Part shown: piece by piece, positions 40,177-48,167 of the stretch
How positions within the stretch are numbered: position 1 is the first letter of the stretch
Layout: each line of letters begins with the position of its first letter
NCBI RefSeq assembly: GCF_022479115.1
Contig: NZ_CP092497.1
Coordinates: forward strand, 6,820,001 to 6,884,000
From: Amycolatopsis sp. EV170708-02-1
GTDB taxonomy: Bacteria; Actinomycetota; Actinomycetes; Mycobacteriales; Pseudonocardiaceae
Direction: 5' to 3'
Length of the DNA stretch: 64,000 nucleotides
Made by a program: the position numbers and the translations under genes
The notes under the pieces: model-generated
Told to the model about the DNA's origin: nothing
The model's input: only the letters and a program-made list of their open reading frames with translations
Databases searched by the model: none

Positions 40177-40920
40177 TCACATCCGCAGATGCGACGCGCC
40201 GTTCAGGTCGAGGATCGCCCCGGACGCCCACGCGGCCTCGCCCGAAGCGAGGTAGAGCACCGCCGCCGCGACCTCTTCCGGCGTGCCGACGCGACCGAAC
40301 GGGCTCTCGCCGCGCGCACCTTCGACCTTCGCCGCGACCCTGTCCGTCGCGGTGAACCCGGGCGCGACCGAGGTCACGGCGATCCCGTGCGGGGCGAGGG
40401 CGACGGCGAGCGACTGCCCCAGCGAGTGCAGCGCCGCCTTGCTCGCGCCGTACGCCGGGAACTCGGGCTCGCCCTTGAAGGCTCCCCTCGAGCCGATGTT
40501 GACCACGCGGCCGGGCGCGCCGCGCTCGATCATGTGCCGCGCCACGCAGTAGGTCACGTTCGCGGTGCCGAGGACGTTGACGTCGAGCATCCGCCGCCAG
40601 ACCCGCTGCCAGTCCTCATAGGACACTTCGACGACAGGATGGGCCGAAGCCGGGGACGGCGCGAAGGCGGCGTTGTTCACGAGGACGTCCACCCCGCCCA
40701 CCAGCGCCTCGGCCTCGTCCGCGACCCGTTGCGCCACTTCGGGCTCCGAAAGATCGCCCTGGATCAGGCCGTGCCCGGAACCGGGCAGCTCGGCGAGGGT
40801 CCGCTCGGCTTCCTCCCGTTTCGAGGCGTAGTGGACGGCGACACGGTCGCCCTTTTCCGCGAAGGCGCGGGCGATCGCGCGGCCGATGCCGCGCGACGCC
40901 CCGGTGACCAGAACTCCCAC
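40177..40920 (-). CDS. Short-chain dehydrogenase/reductase
   Basis: 247-residue NAD(P)-dependent oxidoreductase. The cofactor motif VTGASRGIGRAIA, the NNAA motif, the catalytic Ser in VVNIGSRGAF and the YGASK catalytic pair are all present; the C-terminus ASGAILDLNGASHL fits FabG-like SDRs. Substrate unknown. It lies after the MFS small-subunit gene on the same strand with a 13-bp gap. Confidence 0.9.
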   Translation of the reverse strand: MGVLVTGASRGIGRAIARAFAEKGDRVAVHYASKREEAERTLAELPGSGHGLIQGDLSEPEVAQRVADEAEALVGGVDVLVNNAAFAPSPASAHPVVEVSYEDWQRVWRRMLDVNVLGTANVTYCVARHMIERGAPGRVVNIGSRGAFKGEPEFPAYGASKAALHSLGQSLAVALAPHGIAVTSVAPGFTATDRVAAKVEGARGESPFGRVGTPEEVAAAVLYLASGEAAWASGAILDLNGASHLRM

Positions 40921-40933
40921 GACCCGACCCTAC

Positions 40934-41062
40934 TCAGCCGCCGAAGAGCTGGACCACCTTGCGGAACAGTTCGTAGACCCCGTAGGCGAACGGGAGCGCG
41001 ACCCACAGCCACGCGAAGACCATCAGCCCGGTGCGGCGGCGTTCGGGAGCCTGTTCGGTCAT
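40934..41062 (-). CDS. 42-residue single-helix protein, MFS transporter small subunit
   Basis: A short gene translating to MTEQAPERRRTGLMVFAW followed by LWVALPFAYGVYELFRKVVQ and LFGG. One transmembrane helix (about residues 13-32) is flanked by a basic N-terminus. Its ATG overlaps the stop of the OFA-type MFS carrier in ATGA, so it is translationally coupled. Tiny one-helix partners of OFA-type carriers are known in bacteria; I infer it stabilises or regulates the carrier. It continues the carrier operon toward the SDR gene. Confidence 0.8.
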   Translation of the reverse strand: MTEQAPERRRTGLMVFAWLWVALPFAYGVYELFRKVVQLFGG

Positions 41063-42423
41063 CGGGCCTCACTCCTCGCGGGCTCGCCGGACGACGCCGG
41101 CTCGTGGTACTTCGGGTTGACCGGGCGCACCAGCTCGTTGGCGACGAAACCGACGACCAGCAGGCCGATCATGATGAACAGCGACGTCGAGTACAGATCA
41201 GGGCCGACCTTGCCCGCCGCCTTCTGGCTGTCGGCGATGGCGTTGACGATCAGCGGCCCGAGCACGCCCGCCATCGACCACGCGGTCAGCAGCCTGCCGT
41301 GGATCGCGCCCACCTGGTAGGTGCCGAAGAGGTCCTTGAGATACGCCGGAACGGTCGCGAAGCCGCCGCCGTAGAAGGAAAGGATCAACATCGCGCACAG
41401 CACGAACACGAGCTTCGAGGCGTTGGTGGTCAGCGCGATCACCAGGTACAGCAGGGCGCCGACGCCGAGGTAGAGGCGGTAGATGTTCTTGCGCCCCACC
41501 AGGTCCGAAGTGGACGACCAGACGAACCGGCCGAGCATGTTGGTCAGCGAGAGTAAGGCGACGAACCCGCCCGCGGCGGCGGTGCCGACCGGGGTCGAGG
41601 TCTCGCGGAAGAAGTCCACGATCATCGGCGACGCCTTCTCCAGGATGCCGATGCCCGCGGTCACGTTGAAGCACAGGACCACCCAGAGGAGCCAGAACTG
41701 CGGCGTCCTGATGGCGTTGCGCGCCGACACGTTCGCGGTGGTGATCATCGCGTTGCCGTGGTCGGTCTTCGGTTCCCAGCCCTTCGGCTTCCAGCCGTCG
41801 GCGGGGACCCGCACCAGCAGGATGCCGAGGGTCATGAAGACCGCGTAGACCAGGCCGTGCACGAGGAAGGCCGTCGCGACGCCTCCGATCGACCACGACG
41901 TGTCCGGGCCCAGCATTTGCGAGGACCACGGGGAGGCGATCAGCGCGCCGCCGCCGAAGCCCATGATCGCGATGCCGGTGGCCATGCCCGGCCGGTCCGG
42001 GAACCATTTGATCAGCGTCGACACCGGCGAGATGTAGCCGATCCCGAGCCCGATCCCGCCGATCCCACCCCAGCCGAGGACGACGAGCCAGTACTGCGAC
42101 GTCGCCACACCGAGCGCGGAGAGCAGGAAGCCTGAGCTGAAACACGCCATCGAGACGAACATCGCCCAGCGCGGACCGTTGCGTTCGACCAGCGTCCCGC
42201 CGAAGGCCGCCGACAGCCCGAGCATCACGATGCCCAGCTGGAACGGCAGCGCGCTCTCCGTCCCGGTGAGGCCGAGGGTCTTCTCCAGCGGCTGTTTGAA
42301 GACGCTCCACGCGTACGCCTGCCCGATCGAGAGGTGGACGGCCAGCGCGGCGGGCGGCACCAGCCAGCGGCTCCAGCCCGGTGATGCGACGATGCGGGAA
42401 CGGTCCAGGAAGCCGACAGCCAT
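41059..42423 (-). CDS. OFA-type (oxalate/formate antiporter-like) MFS transporter
   Basis: 454 residues, 12 predicted helices. OFA-family signatures include GQAYAWSVFKQPLEKTLG after helix 1, GLGIGYISPVSTLIKWFPDR and GMATGIAIMGFGGGALI in the first half, and YGGGFATVPAYLKDLFGTYQ in the second. The ATG at 42423 follows GGAGGCGCC. It is divergent from fdhD. With the FdhF-type enzyme and FdhD nearby, a monocarboxylate such as formate or oxalate is the natural guess, not shown. Confidence 0.9.
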   Translation of the reverse strand: MAVGFLDRSRIVASPGWSRWLVPPAALAVHLSIGQAYAWSVFKQPLEKTLGLTGTESALPFQLGIVMLGLSAAFGGTLVERNGPRWAMFVSMACFSSGFLLSALGVATSQYWLVVLGWGGIGGIGLGIGYISPVSTLIKWFPDRPGMATGIAIMGFGGGALIASPWSSQMLGPDTSWSIGGVATAFLVHGLVYAVFMTLGILLVRVPADGWKPKGWEPKTDHGNAMITTANVSARNAIRTPQFWLLWVVLCFNVTAGIGILEKASPMIVDFFRETSTPVGTAAAGGFVALLSLTNMLGRFVWSSTSDLVGRKNIYRLYLGVGALLYLVIALTTNASKLVFVLCAMLILSFYGGGFATVPAYLKDLFGTYQVGAIHGRLLTAWSMAGVLGPLIVNAIADSQKAAGKVGPDLYSTSLFIMIGLLVVGFVANELVRPVNPKYHEPASSGEPARSEAR

Positions 42424-42454
42424 CCGGCGCCTCCGTACTCTGAGGATGTGCACT

Positions 42455-42476
42455 GGGAATGTATTACTTAATTCCC
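42455..42476. promoter_or_regulatory. Inverted repeat between the MFS and fdhD genes
   Basis: GGGAAT (42455-42460) and ATTCCC (42471-42476) flank an AT-rich spacer in the 101-bp divergent promoter region. It is the only AT-rich symmetrical element there, so it could bind a shared regulator. No regulator gene is adjacent. Confidence 0.3.
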
Positions 42477-42524
42477 GACGTTGCAGTACTCAAGTGTCGA
42501 ATTACCGGTCAGAAGGGTGGACAA

Positions 42525-43358
42525 GTGGGCAGGGTGACGGTGCGGCGTCCGGTGCGGAAGATTTCCGCGACCAAGGACGTGCGGCGGCCCGACGCGCTCG
42601 CGGCCGAGGAACCGCTGGAGATCCGGGTCGGCGGCAAGGCACTCGCGGTCACCATGCGGACACCCGGCAACGACGTCGAGCTCGCGCACGGGTTCCTGTT
42701 GTCCGAAGGCGTGCTCGCCTCGCGCGAGGACGTCGCGGTCGCGCGGTACTGCGACGGCGTCGACGACCAGGGCCGCAACACCTACAACGTCCTGGACATC
42801 GCGCTGGCCGAAGGGGTCGCCCCGCCGGAGACCGGCGTCGAGCGGAACTTCTACACCACGTCCTCGTGCGGCGTCTGCGGCAAGGCCGCGCTCGACGCGG
42901 TGAAGCTGAAAAGCCGGTTTTCCCCGGAGAAGTCCGAATTCGCGGTGAGCACCGACGTGCTGGCGAAGCTCCCGGACACGCTCCGCGCGCACCAGAAGGT
43001 GTTCTCCAGCACCGGCGGGCTGCACGCGGCCGCCCTGTTCGACGGAGACGGGAACCTCGCCGTGGTCCGCGAGGACGTCGGCAGGCACAACGCCGTGGAC
43101 AAGGTGCTGGGCTGGGCGCTGCAGGAGGGCCGGATCCCCGCGGCGGACACCGGGCTGCTGGTGTCCGGCCGCGCCTCGTTCGAACTGGTGCAGAAGGCCG
43201 CCATGGCCGGGATCGGGCTGCTGGCGGCCGTCTCCGCGCCGTCGTCGCTGGCCGCGGAACTGGCCGACGAGAACGGCATGACGCTCATCGGTTTCCTGCG
43301 CGGCGACAGCATGAACCTCTACACCGGGGAACAGCGGGTGCTCGGCCTCGGGGGCTGA
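42525..43358 (+). CDS. fdhD: Formate dehydrogenase accessory sulfurtransferase
   Basis: 277-residue FdhD, which passes sulfur from IscS to the molybdenum cofactor of formate-dehydrogenase-like enzymes. The persulfide-carrying CxxC is in [13 protein letters not shown]. Family blocks [54 protein letters not shown] and [13 protein letters not shown] are all present. The GTG start has AAGGGTGG upstream. It most likely serves the FdhF/YdeP-type enzyme at 35437-37749. Confidence 0.95.
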   Translation: MGRVTVRRPVRKISATKDVRRPDALAAEEPLEIRVGGKALAVTMRTPGNDVELAHGFLLSEGVLASREDVAVARYCDGVDDQGRNTYNVLDIALAEGVAPPETGVERNFYTTSSCGVCGKAALDAVKLKSRFSPEKSEFAVSTDVLAKLPDTLRAHQKVFSSTGGLHAAALFDGDGNLAVVREDVGRHNAVDKVLGWALQEGRIPAADTGLLVSGRASFELVQKAAMAGIGLLAAVSAPSSLAAELADENGMTLIGFLRGDSMNLYTGEQRVLGLGG

Positions 43359-43434
43359 AGGACGCTTTCCCCGCGTCTCACGAGACGAAAGCGCCCTTCA
43401 CCGCGTGGCATGCGGGGAAAGTCCCCTTCAGCCC
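43350..43434. repeat. Intergenic palindromic repeat, family B, copy 2
   Basis: About 85 bp bounded by GGGGCTGAAGG and CCTTCAGCCC, with internal complementary segments GACGCTTTC/GAAAGCGC and a CGTCTCACGAGACG hairpin at its centre. It fills the space between fdhD and the convergent carotenoid oxygenase gene; the TGA stops of both genes (43356-43358 and 43428-43430) are inside its outer arms. It is related to the element at 17242-17328 but not identical. Confidence 0.7.
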
Positions 43435-44873
43435 TCCGTGCCCACCCAGTTGCCGTGGAAGCCGTTCGGCACCCGGTCCGGCAGATGCACGGCACCCACG
43501 GTCTCCAGCGTCCCCGCGTCCAAAATGGTCAGATCGCTCTTCTGCGTCGCGGGATCGTAGACGAATCCCATCAGCACGCCCTCGTCCTCGCCGGCGTCCG
43601 CCGAGGACGGGACGAACACGAACTCCCCCACCTGCGCGCCGTCGCCGAATTCCCGCGACTGGACCGACCGGTTCCACAGATCGTGCTTCAGCAAGGATCC
43701 CGACGACGCCGAACCATCCTTTGTGGACACTGAGTAGCCAAAGCGATGCCTTCGCCCGACCAGCCGTTCGTCGACGCGCGGGAACTCCTGCCCCTGGTCG
43801 TCGAGACGTTCCTCGATGACCTTGCCGACGCTCAGGTCGATGGTCCAGCGGTCCAGGGTCGGCGGCCCCTCGGCGGGTCCGAGGAGTTCGGTGTCGAACA
43901 TCTTCGGATGCCGGACGACGTCCAGCACGATGTCGTCGCCGTCGTCGTAGGCGTTCATCGGGTGGAACACGTAGCACGGCTCGATCTCGAACCAGCGGAC
44001 GTCGCCGTTGCCGCCGTCGCGCGGCATGACACCGATCCGCGCCGGATACTTGGGGTTCCAGCGGTACGGCAGGCCGGCGTTGCCCGAGATCCGCTGACGA
44101 AGCCGCGCACTGAGCGGATCCGGCACCTTCACCTTGCCCACCAGCGCGGAAACCACCAGTTGGGCGGGTGTGCGCAGGAACGGCGGGACGGAAGCCGCGA
44201 CGGCCTGCTCGGTCGCGAACGTGACCGGAAGGTCGTAGAAGACGACGTGCTTCTCGGTCAGGGAGAAGTCGTGCATCATCGGCGAACCGGCGACCTCGAC
44301 GTCCACCTTGCGCCGCGCGCGGCCCTGCGCGTCGATCACCGAGTACTGCACCTTGTTGCCCCAGCCGAAGAAGTACGACACGGCGTGCAGTTCGCCGGTC
44401 TCCGGATCACGCTTCGGATGGGCGGTGTAGCCGCCGGGAAGGGTGCCGTCGAAATCGCAGGCGCCGACGGTGTCGAGTTCGTCGGTCAGTTCGAAGTTCG
44501 TGGGACCGCCCTCGATCAGCGCGAGGGTCTTGCCCGCGTGGCCGATGACGTTCGTGTTGGCGCCCATGGCCGCGACCCCGGCGACCGGCCCGCCTTCCCA
44601 GCGCTCGCCGAGCTCCCCGGACAGCCGGGGAGTACGCACCCAGCGGTTGCGGTACCACTCGGCGCGGCCGTCCCGCAGCCGGACGCCGTGCACCATGCCG
44701 TCGCCCATGAACCAGTGGTACGTCGCGGGGTCCACTTCGGACAGCGGATTCGGCCCGTTCCGCAGATAGCGCCCGTCCAGGTACTCCGGGATGTGCCCGG
44801 TGACGCTCAGTTCGGTGATCGTGTGCTCTCGGCTGACCGGGGCGAAGTTGCCCTCGAGGAACTTGTTGCCCAT
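43428..44873 (-). CDS. Carotenoid oxygenase family protein
   Basis: 481-residue non-haem iron dioxygenase of the carotenoid/stilbene cleavage family (RPE65/CCD fold, seven-bladed propeller). The four iron-binding His are visible in GGYTAHPKRD, SPMMHDFSLTEKH, CYVFHPMNAYDDG and PNGFHGNWVG, in the usual order and spacing. Substrate (carotenoid, apocarotenoid or lignostilbene) cannot be told. The ATG at 44873 was preferred to the adjacent GTG because AGGGG is 7 bases upstream. The divergent TetR gene and twin operators between them indicate repression. Confidence 0.92.
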   Translation of the reverse strand: MGNKFLEGNFAPVSREHTITELSVTGHIPEYLDGRYLRNGPNPLSEVDPATYHWFMGDGMVHGVRLRDGRAEWYRNRWVRTPRLSGELGERWEGGPVAGVAAMGANTNVIGHAGKTLALIEGGPTNFELTDELDTVGACDFDGTLPGGYTAHPKRDPETGELHAVSYFFGWGNKVQYSVIDAQGRARRKVDVEVAGSPMMHDFSLTEKHVVFYDLPVTFATEQAVAASVPPFLRTPAQLVVSALVGKVKVPDPLSARLRQRISGNAGLPYRWNPKYPARIGVMPRDGGNGDVRWFEIEPCYVFHPMNAYDDGDDIVLDVVRHPKMFDTELLGPAEGPPTLDRWTIDLSVGKVIEERLDDQGQEFPRVDERLVGRRHRFGYSVSTKDGSASSGSLLKHDLWNRSVQSREFGDGAQVGEFVFVPSSADAGEDEGVLMGFVYDPATQKSDLTILDAGTLETVGAVHLPDRVPNGFHGNWVGTEG

Positions 44874-44892
44874 CACAGACCCCTACCCTGGA

Positions 44893-44928
44893 ATAACGAT
44901 GTTATGCGCTCATTTATAACAGGGTTAT
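44893..44928. promoter_or_regulatory. Twin palindromic operators for the divergent TetR regulator
   Basis: Two copies of the palindrome ATAAC-N3-GTTAT (44893-44905 and 44916-44928) lie in the 70-bp divergent gap, with centres 23 bp apart. Both arms are perfect in both copies. Such paired 13-bp sites are typical TetR-family operators and would cover both promoters. Binding is inferred. Confidence 0.7.
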
Positions 44929-44943
44929 GAGATACTGGCAAGC

Positions 44944-45642
44944 ATGGCACCGAAACCCTCCGCCGCCGAGGTCAAGGGCAAGCTGATCGAGGCGGCGATC
45001 CGGCTGCTCTCGCACGGCGGCCCGGAGGCGCTGCAGGCCCGCAAGCTGGCGGCCGAGATCGGCGCGTCCACCATGGCCGTGTACACCCACTTCGGCGGTA
45101 TGGGCGCGCTCGTGGACGAGGTCGCGCGCGAGGGATTCCGGCGGCTGTCGGCGAACCTGGGCCGGGTCGAGGAGACCGAAGACCCTGCGGCAGACATCCT
45201 CACCCTGGCACTGGCGTACCGGCGGACCGTCGTGGACGACCCGCAGCTTTACGCGGTGACCTTCGGCCAGAGCCAGCCCAGCGGGCAGAAGGTGACCCTC
45301 GGCGACATGACCAACGAGGAGACCCGCCAGAACGCCAGCGAAGAGGGCATCGAGGCCTTCGGCTACCTCGTCCGCGCCGCGAAGCGGGTGATCGACGCGG
45401 GCCGGTTCCGCCCCGCCCCGGAATTCGAGGTCGCCGCTCAGCTCTGGAGCGCCGTGCACGGCTACATCACACTGGAGGTCGCCGGCCATTTCGGCGACGG
45501 CGAGAATGGTGTGGACCACATCCTGATTCCCCTGGCCACCGCCCTGGGCGTGGGTCTGGGCGACACTTACGAGGCCGCGACACGGTCCGCCCGCCGCTCG
45601 ATCGAGGCCTGGCGCGCGAAAGAGGGAAACATCGGCACCTGA
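44944..45642 (+). CDS. TetR/AcrR-family transcriptional regulator with WHG-type ligand domain
   Basis: 232 residues. The helix-turn-helix is RKLAAEIGASTMAVYTHFGG (about 34-53). The C-terminal domain has AAQLWSAVHGYITLEVAGHF, the tryptophan-helix-glycine signature of many actinobacterial TetR proteins. The ATG lies 15 bp from the second operator and has no ribosome site, so the mRNA may be leaderless. The probable target is the divergent carotenoid oxygenase gene. Confidence 0.9.
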   Translation: MAPKPSAAEVKGKLIEAAIRLLSHGGPEALQARKLAAEIGASTMAVYTHFGGMGALVDEVAREGFRRLSANLGRVEETEDPAADILTLALAYRRTVVDDPQLYAVTFGQSQPSGQKVTLGDMTNEETRQNASEEGIEAFGYLVRAAKRVIDAGRFRPAPEFEVAAQLWSAVHGYITLEVAGHFGDGENGVDHILIPLATALGVGLGDTYEAATRSARRSIEAWRAKEGNIGT

Positions 45643-45739
45643 TCCGGCGATACCCCGGTCACAGGTCGGTGAATCGTGCAACCTTCGAGCGGAAGCGCGC
45701 GTCTGACCTGGTGGAAGCCAAACGGGGGAACGGGGATCG

Positions 45740-46681
45740 GTGAACGAGGACGACCAGGGGCATACGACGCTGCCGGGGGTGGACGGCGCCCGCCGGTGGC
45801 TGAGCCGTCGTTCCGTGCTGATCGCGGGCGCCTCCGGTCTCGGAGTCGCCGGGCTCGCCGCCGGGACGGCCACCGGAGCCCTGCCGTTCAGCGAAGCGCT
45901 CCAGCGGGCGCTCGGCGTCGCGTCGCCGACCCCGGCCACCCAGCTGGGCAGCCCCCGTGTCGAACGCGTCTACTCCGAAGCCCGCGGCCGCGAGGTCGAT
46001 CTCGTGCTCATGCTGCCGACCAAGGCACCGCCCAAGGGACTGCCCATGTCGCTGATGCTGCACGGCCTCCACGGCACCGCGCGGCACGCGGCCCCGACAG
46101 GGCTGTTGAAACAGCTCGGCAGCGACGTCGCCCGCAAGGCGGTGCCCGCGTTCGGGTTCGTCGCCGTCGACGGCGGCGACCACTACTGGCACGAGAACAA
46201 ACCGGGCGACAACCCGATGGCGATGCTGCTCGAAGAGGTCCCCCGCTGGCTCGCCGCGCGCGGCCTCGGCGGCCGGGACGGGCAGCCGTTCGCCGCCACC
46301 GGGCTCTCGATGGGCGGCTTCGGCGCGCTGCTGTACACCCGGCGCCGCCTGGAACGCCGCCGCCCGCCCGCCGCGGTCGCGGCCCTCGCGCCCGCGCTGA
46401 TCACGTCGTGGGCCGAGATGAGCAAACGGCGCGCCTTCCGCGACGCCGCCGACTGGGGCTCGCTGGACCCGCTGCGCCACATCGGCGTCACCAAAAGCGT
46501 GCCGACCGGGATCTGGTGCGGGACCGAAGACCCGTTCATCGGCGGGGTGCGGAAGTTCATCTCCGAGGCGCGGCCCATGGTGGCGCACACCTCGCGCGGC
46601 AAGCACGGCGACGCCTTCAACCGCACGGTCGTGCCGAGTTTGATCGCGTTCCTCGGCAAACACGTCCCGAAGAACGCCTGA
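45740..46681 (+). CDS. Exported alpha/beta-hydrolase (esterase family)
   Basis: 313 residues with an N-terminal export signal of Tat type (LSRRSVLIAGASGLGVAGLA). The mature part has the nucleophile elbow GLSMGGFGAL, a GTEDPF acid segment and the His in GKHGDAFN, a catalytic triad of the esterase D/antigen 85-like superfamily. Substrate unknown. GTG start with GGGG upstream. It ends 4 bp from the convergent MEDS gene, with no terminator visible between them. Confidence 0.85.
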   Translation: MNEDDQGHTTLPGVDGARRWLSRRSVLIAGASGLGVAGLAAGTATGALPFSEALQRALGVASPTPATQLGSPRVERVYSEARGREVDLVLMLPTKAPPKGLPMSLMLHGLHGTARHAAPTGLLKQLGSDVARKAVPAFGFVAVDGGDHYWHENKPGDNPMAMLLEEVPRWLAARGLGGRDGQPFAATGLSMGGFGALLYTRRRLERRRPPAAVAALAPALITSWAEMSKRRAFRDAADWGSLDPLRHIGVTKSVPTGIWCGTEDPFIGGVRKFISEARPMVAHTSRGKHGDAFNRTVVPSLIAFLGKHVPKNA

Positions 46682-46685
46682 GGGT

Positions 46686-47606
46686 TCAGACGCGGAAGTA
46701 GATCCTGGTCACGGTCGACCCCGGTCTCAGATACTGCCGGACCAGGTCGGCGACCTGGTTCACCAGCACCAGGCCACGTCCGCCGATCTGCCCCGGCGAG
46801 GCGGGACGACGGCCGGCCAGCGGATCGCTCAGGGTGCCCTCGTCGATGACCTCGCAGAGCACGTAGCCCTCTTCGCGCCAGATGCGGACGACACCGTGGC
46901 CCGAACCGTGCAGCACGCTGTTGGCGGACAGCTCGGCCACGGCGAGCACGAGATCTTCCACCCGCTCCAAAGCGAGGCCGTACTCCTCGGCCCGGTCCTG
47001 CGCGAAACACCGCACCGCGCCGAGCCGGGCGAGGTCGAAGCGGAACGCGTCGGCCGCCCGCGGCTCGGGCAGCGGAAGGTTGTATTTCTCGACGACCGCG
47101 TCGGGAGCGTAACCCGCGCTCGGGCGATCACCGCCGGCGCCGGAGAGGGTCGGATGGGTCCGCTCGGCGTCGGCGAGGACGTCGTCGTCGAGCCGGTTGC
47201 GGTCGTACGGGCAGAGAATGCTCAGTTCGCGGTCCCCGAAAGCGACGTTGATCAGCGCCTCGTGCTGCGCGCAGGCCGGGTATTCGAGCGCCGACCGGCC
47301 CGCCCAGATCGGTTCGCCGATGATCCGCACCGGCCCCGGGCGGTTGTCCGCGAACGCGAGCAGCACACCGGGAAGGATGCGGCCGGGGTTGCGGCCCGCC
47401 TCGGTCATGTCGATGAACTCGACCCCGGCGGCGGAATCGCCCAAGGCGGCTTCGATCAGCGCGAGATTCCGGCCCGGGACGGCCACCGCGACGGGCTCGC
47501 CGAGCTTCAGGCCCTCCAGGATGTACGGAACCGTACCGTCCAGGTACTCGGCGTCACCGGAGTAGAGCAGGCCCACGTGGGAGAAGAGACCCGCGGTGAC
47601 TGTCAC
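46686..47606 (-). CDS. MEDS-domain anti-sigma factor / sensor protein
   Basis: 306 residues. Residues about 1-165 form a MEDS (DcmR-like methanogen/methylotroph sensory) domain with HVGLLYSGDAEYLDGTVPYI and HEALINVAFGDRELSILCPY. Residues about 185-306 form an RsbW-like HATPase with N-box LAVAELSANSVLHG and G-box IGGRGLVLVNQVAD. Such proteins work in sigma-B/sigma-F-type partner switching. The GTG start sits only a few bases from the inferred transcription start of a sigma-B-type promoter, which would make a feedback loop (inference). Confidence 0.88.
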   Translation of the reverse strand: MTVTAGLFSHVGLLYSGDAEYLDGTVPYILEGLKLGEPVAVAVPGRNLALIEAALGDSAAGVEFIDMTEAGRNPGRILPGVLLAFADNRPGPVRIIGEPIWAGRSALEYPACAQHEALINVAFGDRELSILCPYDRNRLDDDVLADAERTHPTLSGAGGDRPSAGYAPDAVVEKYNLPLPEPRAADAFRFDLARLGAVRCFAQDRAEEYGLALERVEDLVLAVAELSANSVLHGSGHGVVRIWREEGYVLCEVIDEGTLSDPLAGRRPASPGQIGGRGLVLVNQVADLVRQYLRPGSTVTRIYFRV

Positions 47607-47615
47607 GGACTCGTC

Positions 47616-47641
47616 TTACCCCGTGGGGATGATTCTGAAAC
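47616..47641 (-). promoter_or_regulatory. Sigma-B/F-type promoter of the MEDS anti-sigma gene
   Basis: On the minus strand GTTT (47641-47638) and GGGTAA (47621-47616) are separated by 16 bases, matching the actinobacterial general-stress consensus GNTT-N14-16-GGGTAT. The predicted transcription start falls about 3 bases before the GTG, so the mRNA would be nearly leaderless. Confidence 0.5.
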
Positions 47642-47682
47642 CCTGCTAACGGAGGGAAATCCGGAAACGGGTGCCGGGCCGA

Positions 47683-48063
47683 TCAGCCGAGCCAGCGTCC
47701 CGCCATCGAGATCAGCCAGAATCCGGCGAGCGTCGCACCGGTGAACAGCCCGGTCCAGGCGACGAGCGACTGGTTCGCCTCCGCGCTTCGCGCCGCCTTG
47801 AGCCGGATGAGCGCGTACGCCGAGACGGCGAAGAACGGCAGCGGGATCAGCGGCAGTGGCGACAAGCGGACGACACCGGCCACCAGGCAGGTCGCCACCA
47901 GCACGCCCAGCGCGATCGTCAGCGCGCGCGGGAGCCACGGATGCCCGCGGTACGCCCCGACGACGATGCGTTCGGTGAGTTCGACGAGTCCCCTGACCTC
48001 GCGCGGACTCGCGGCTGCCAGCTCGGGAGCCTCGGTCTCGTCCTTCGTGGGAGTCAGCGGCAC
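47683..48063 (-). CDS. Small integral membrane protein, unknown function
   Basis: 126 residues: an acidic cytosolic N-terminus (ELAAASPREVRGLVELTERI) and about three or four predicted helices, including ALTIALGVLVATCLVAGVV, LSPLPLIPLPFFAVSAYALI and WTGLFTGATLAGFWLISMAG. No recognised domain. It lies downstream of clpX on the same strand but behind a strong terminator, so it is probably transcribed from its own promoter. Confidence 0.75.
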   Translation of the reverse strand: MPLTPTKDETEAPELAAASPREVRGLVELTERIVVGAYRGHPWLPRALTIALGVLVATCLVAGVVRLSPLPLIPLPFFAVSAYALIRLKAARSAEANQSLVAWTGLFTGATLAGFWLISMAGRWLG

Positions 48064-48113
48064 CTTCGCATCCTATCCCGGTCCGGTCACCGGCCGGACC
48101 GGGCCGGAGAAAA

Positions 48114-48151
48114 CCGATGCCCCGGCCGGAGGGATCCGGCCGGGGCATCGG
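48114..48151 (-). terminator. Rho-independent terminator of clpX
   Basis: A perfect 17-bp stem (CCGATGCCCCGGCCGGA and its complement) with a 4-base loop starts 17 bp past the clpX stop and is followed on the minus strand by GGTTTTCTCC. Stem, loop and U-run make it a canonical intrinsic terminator. Confidence 0.85.
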
Positions 48152-48167
48152 TGGCGAAAGTGTGCGC

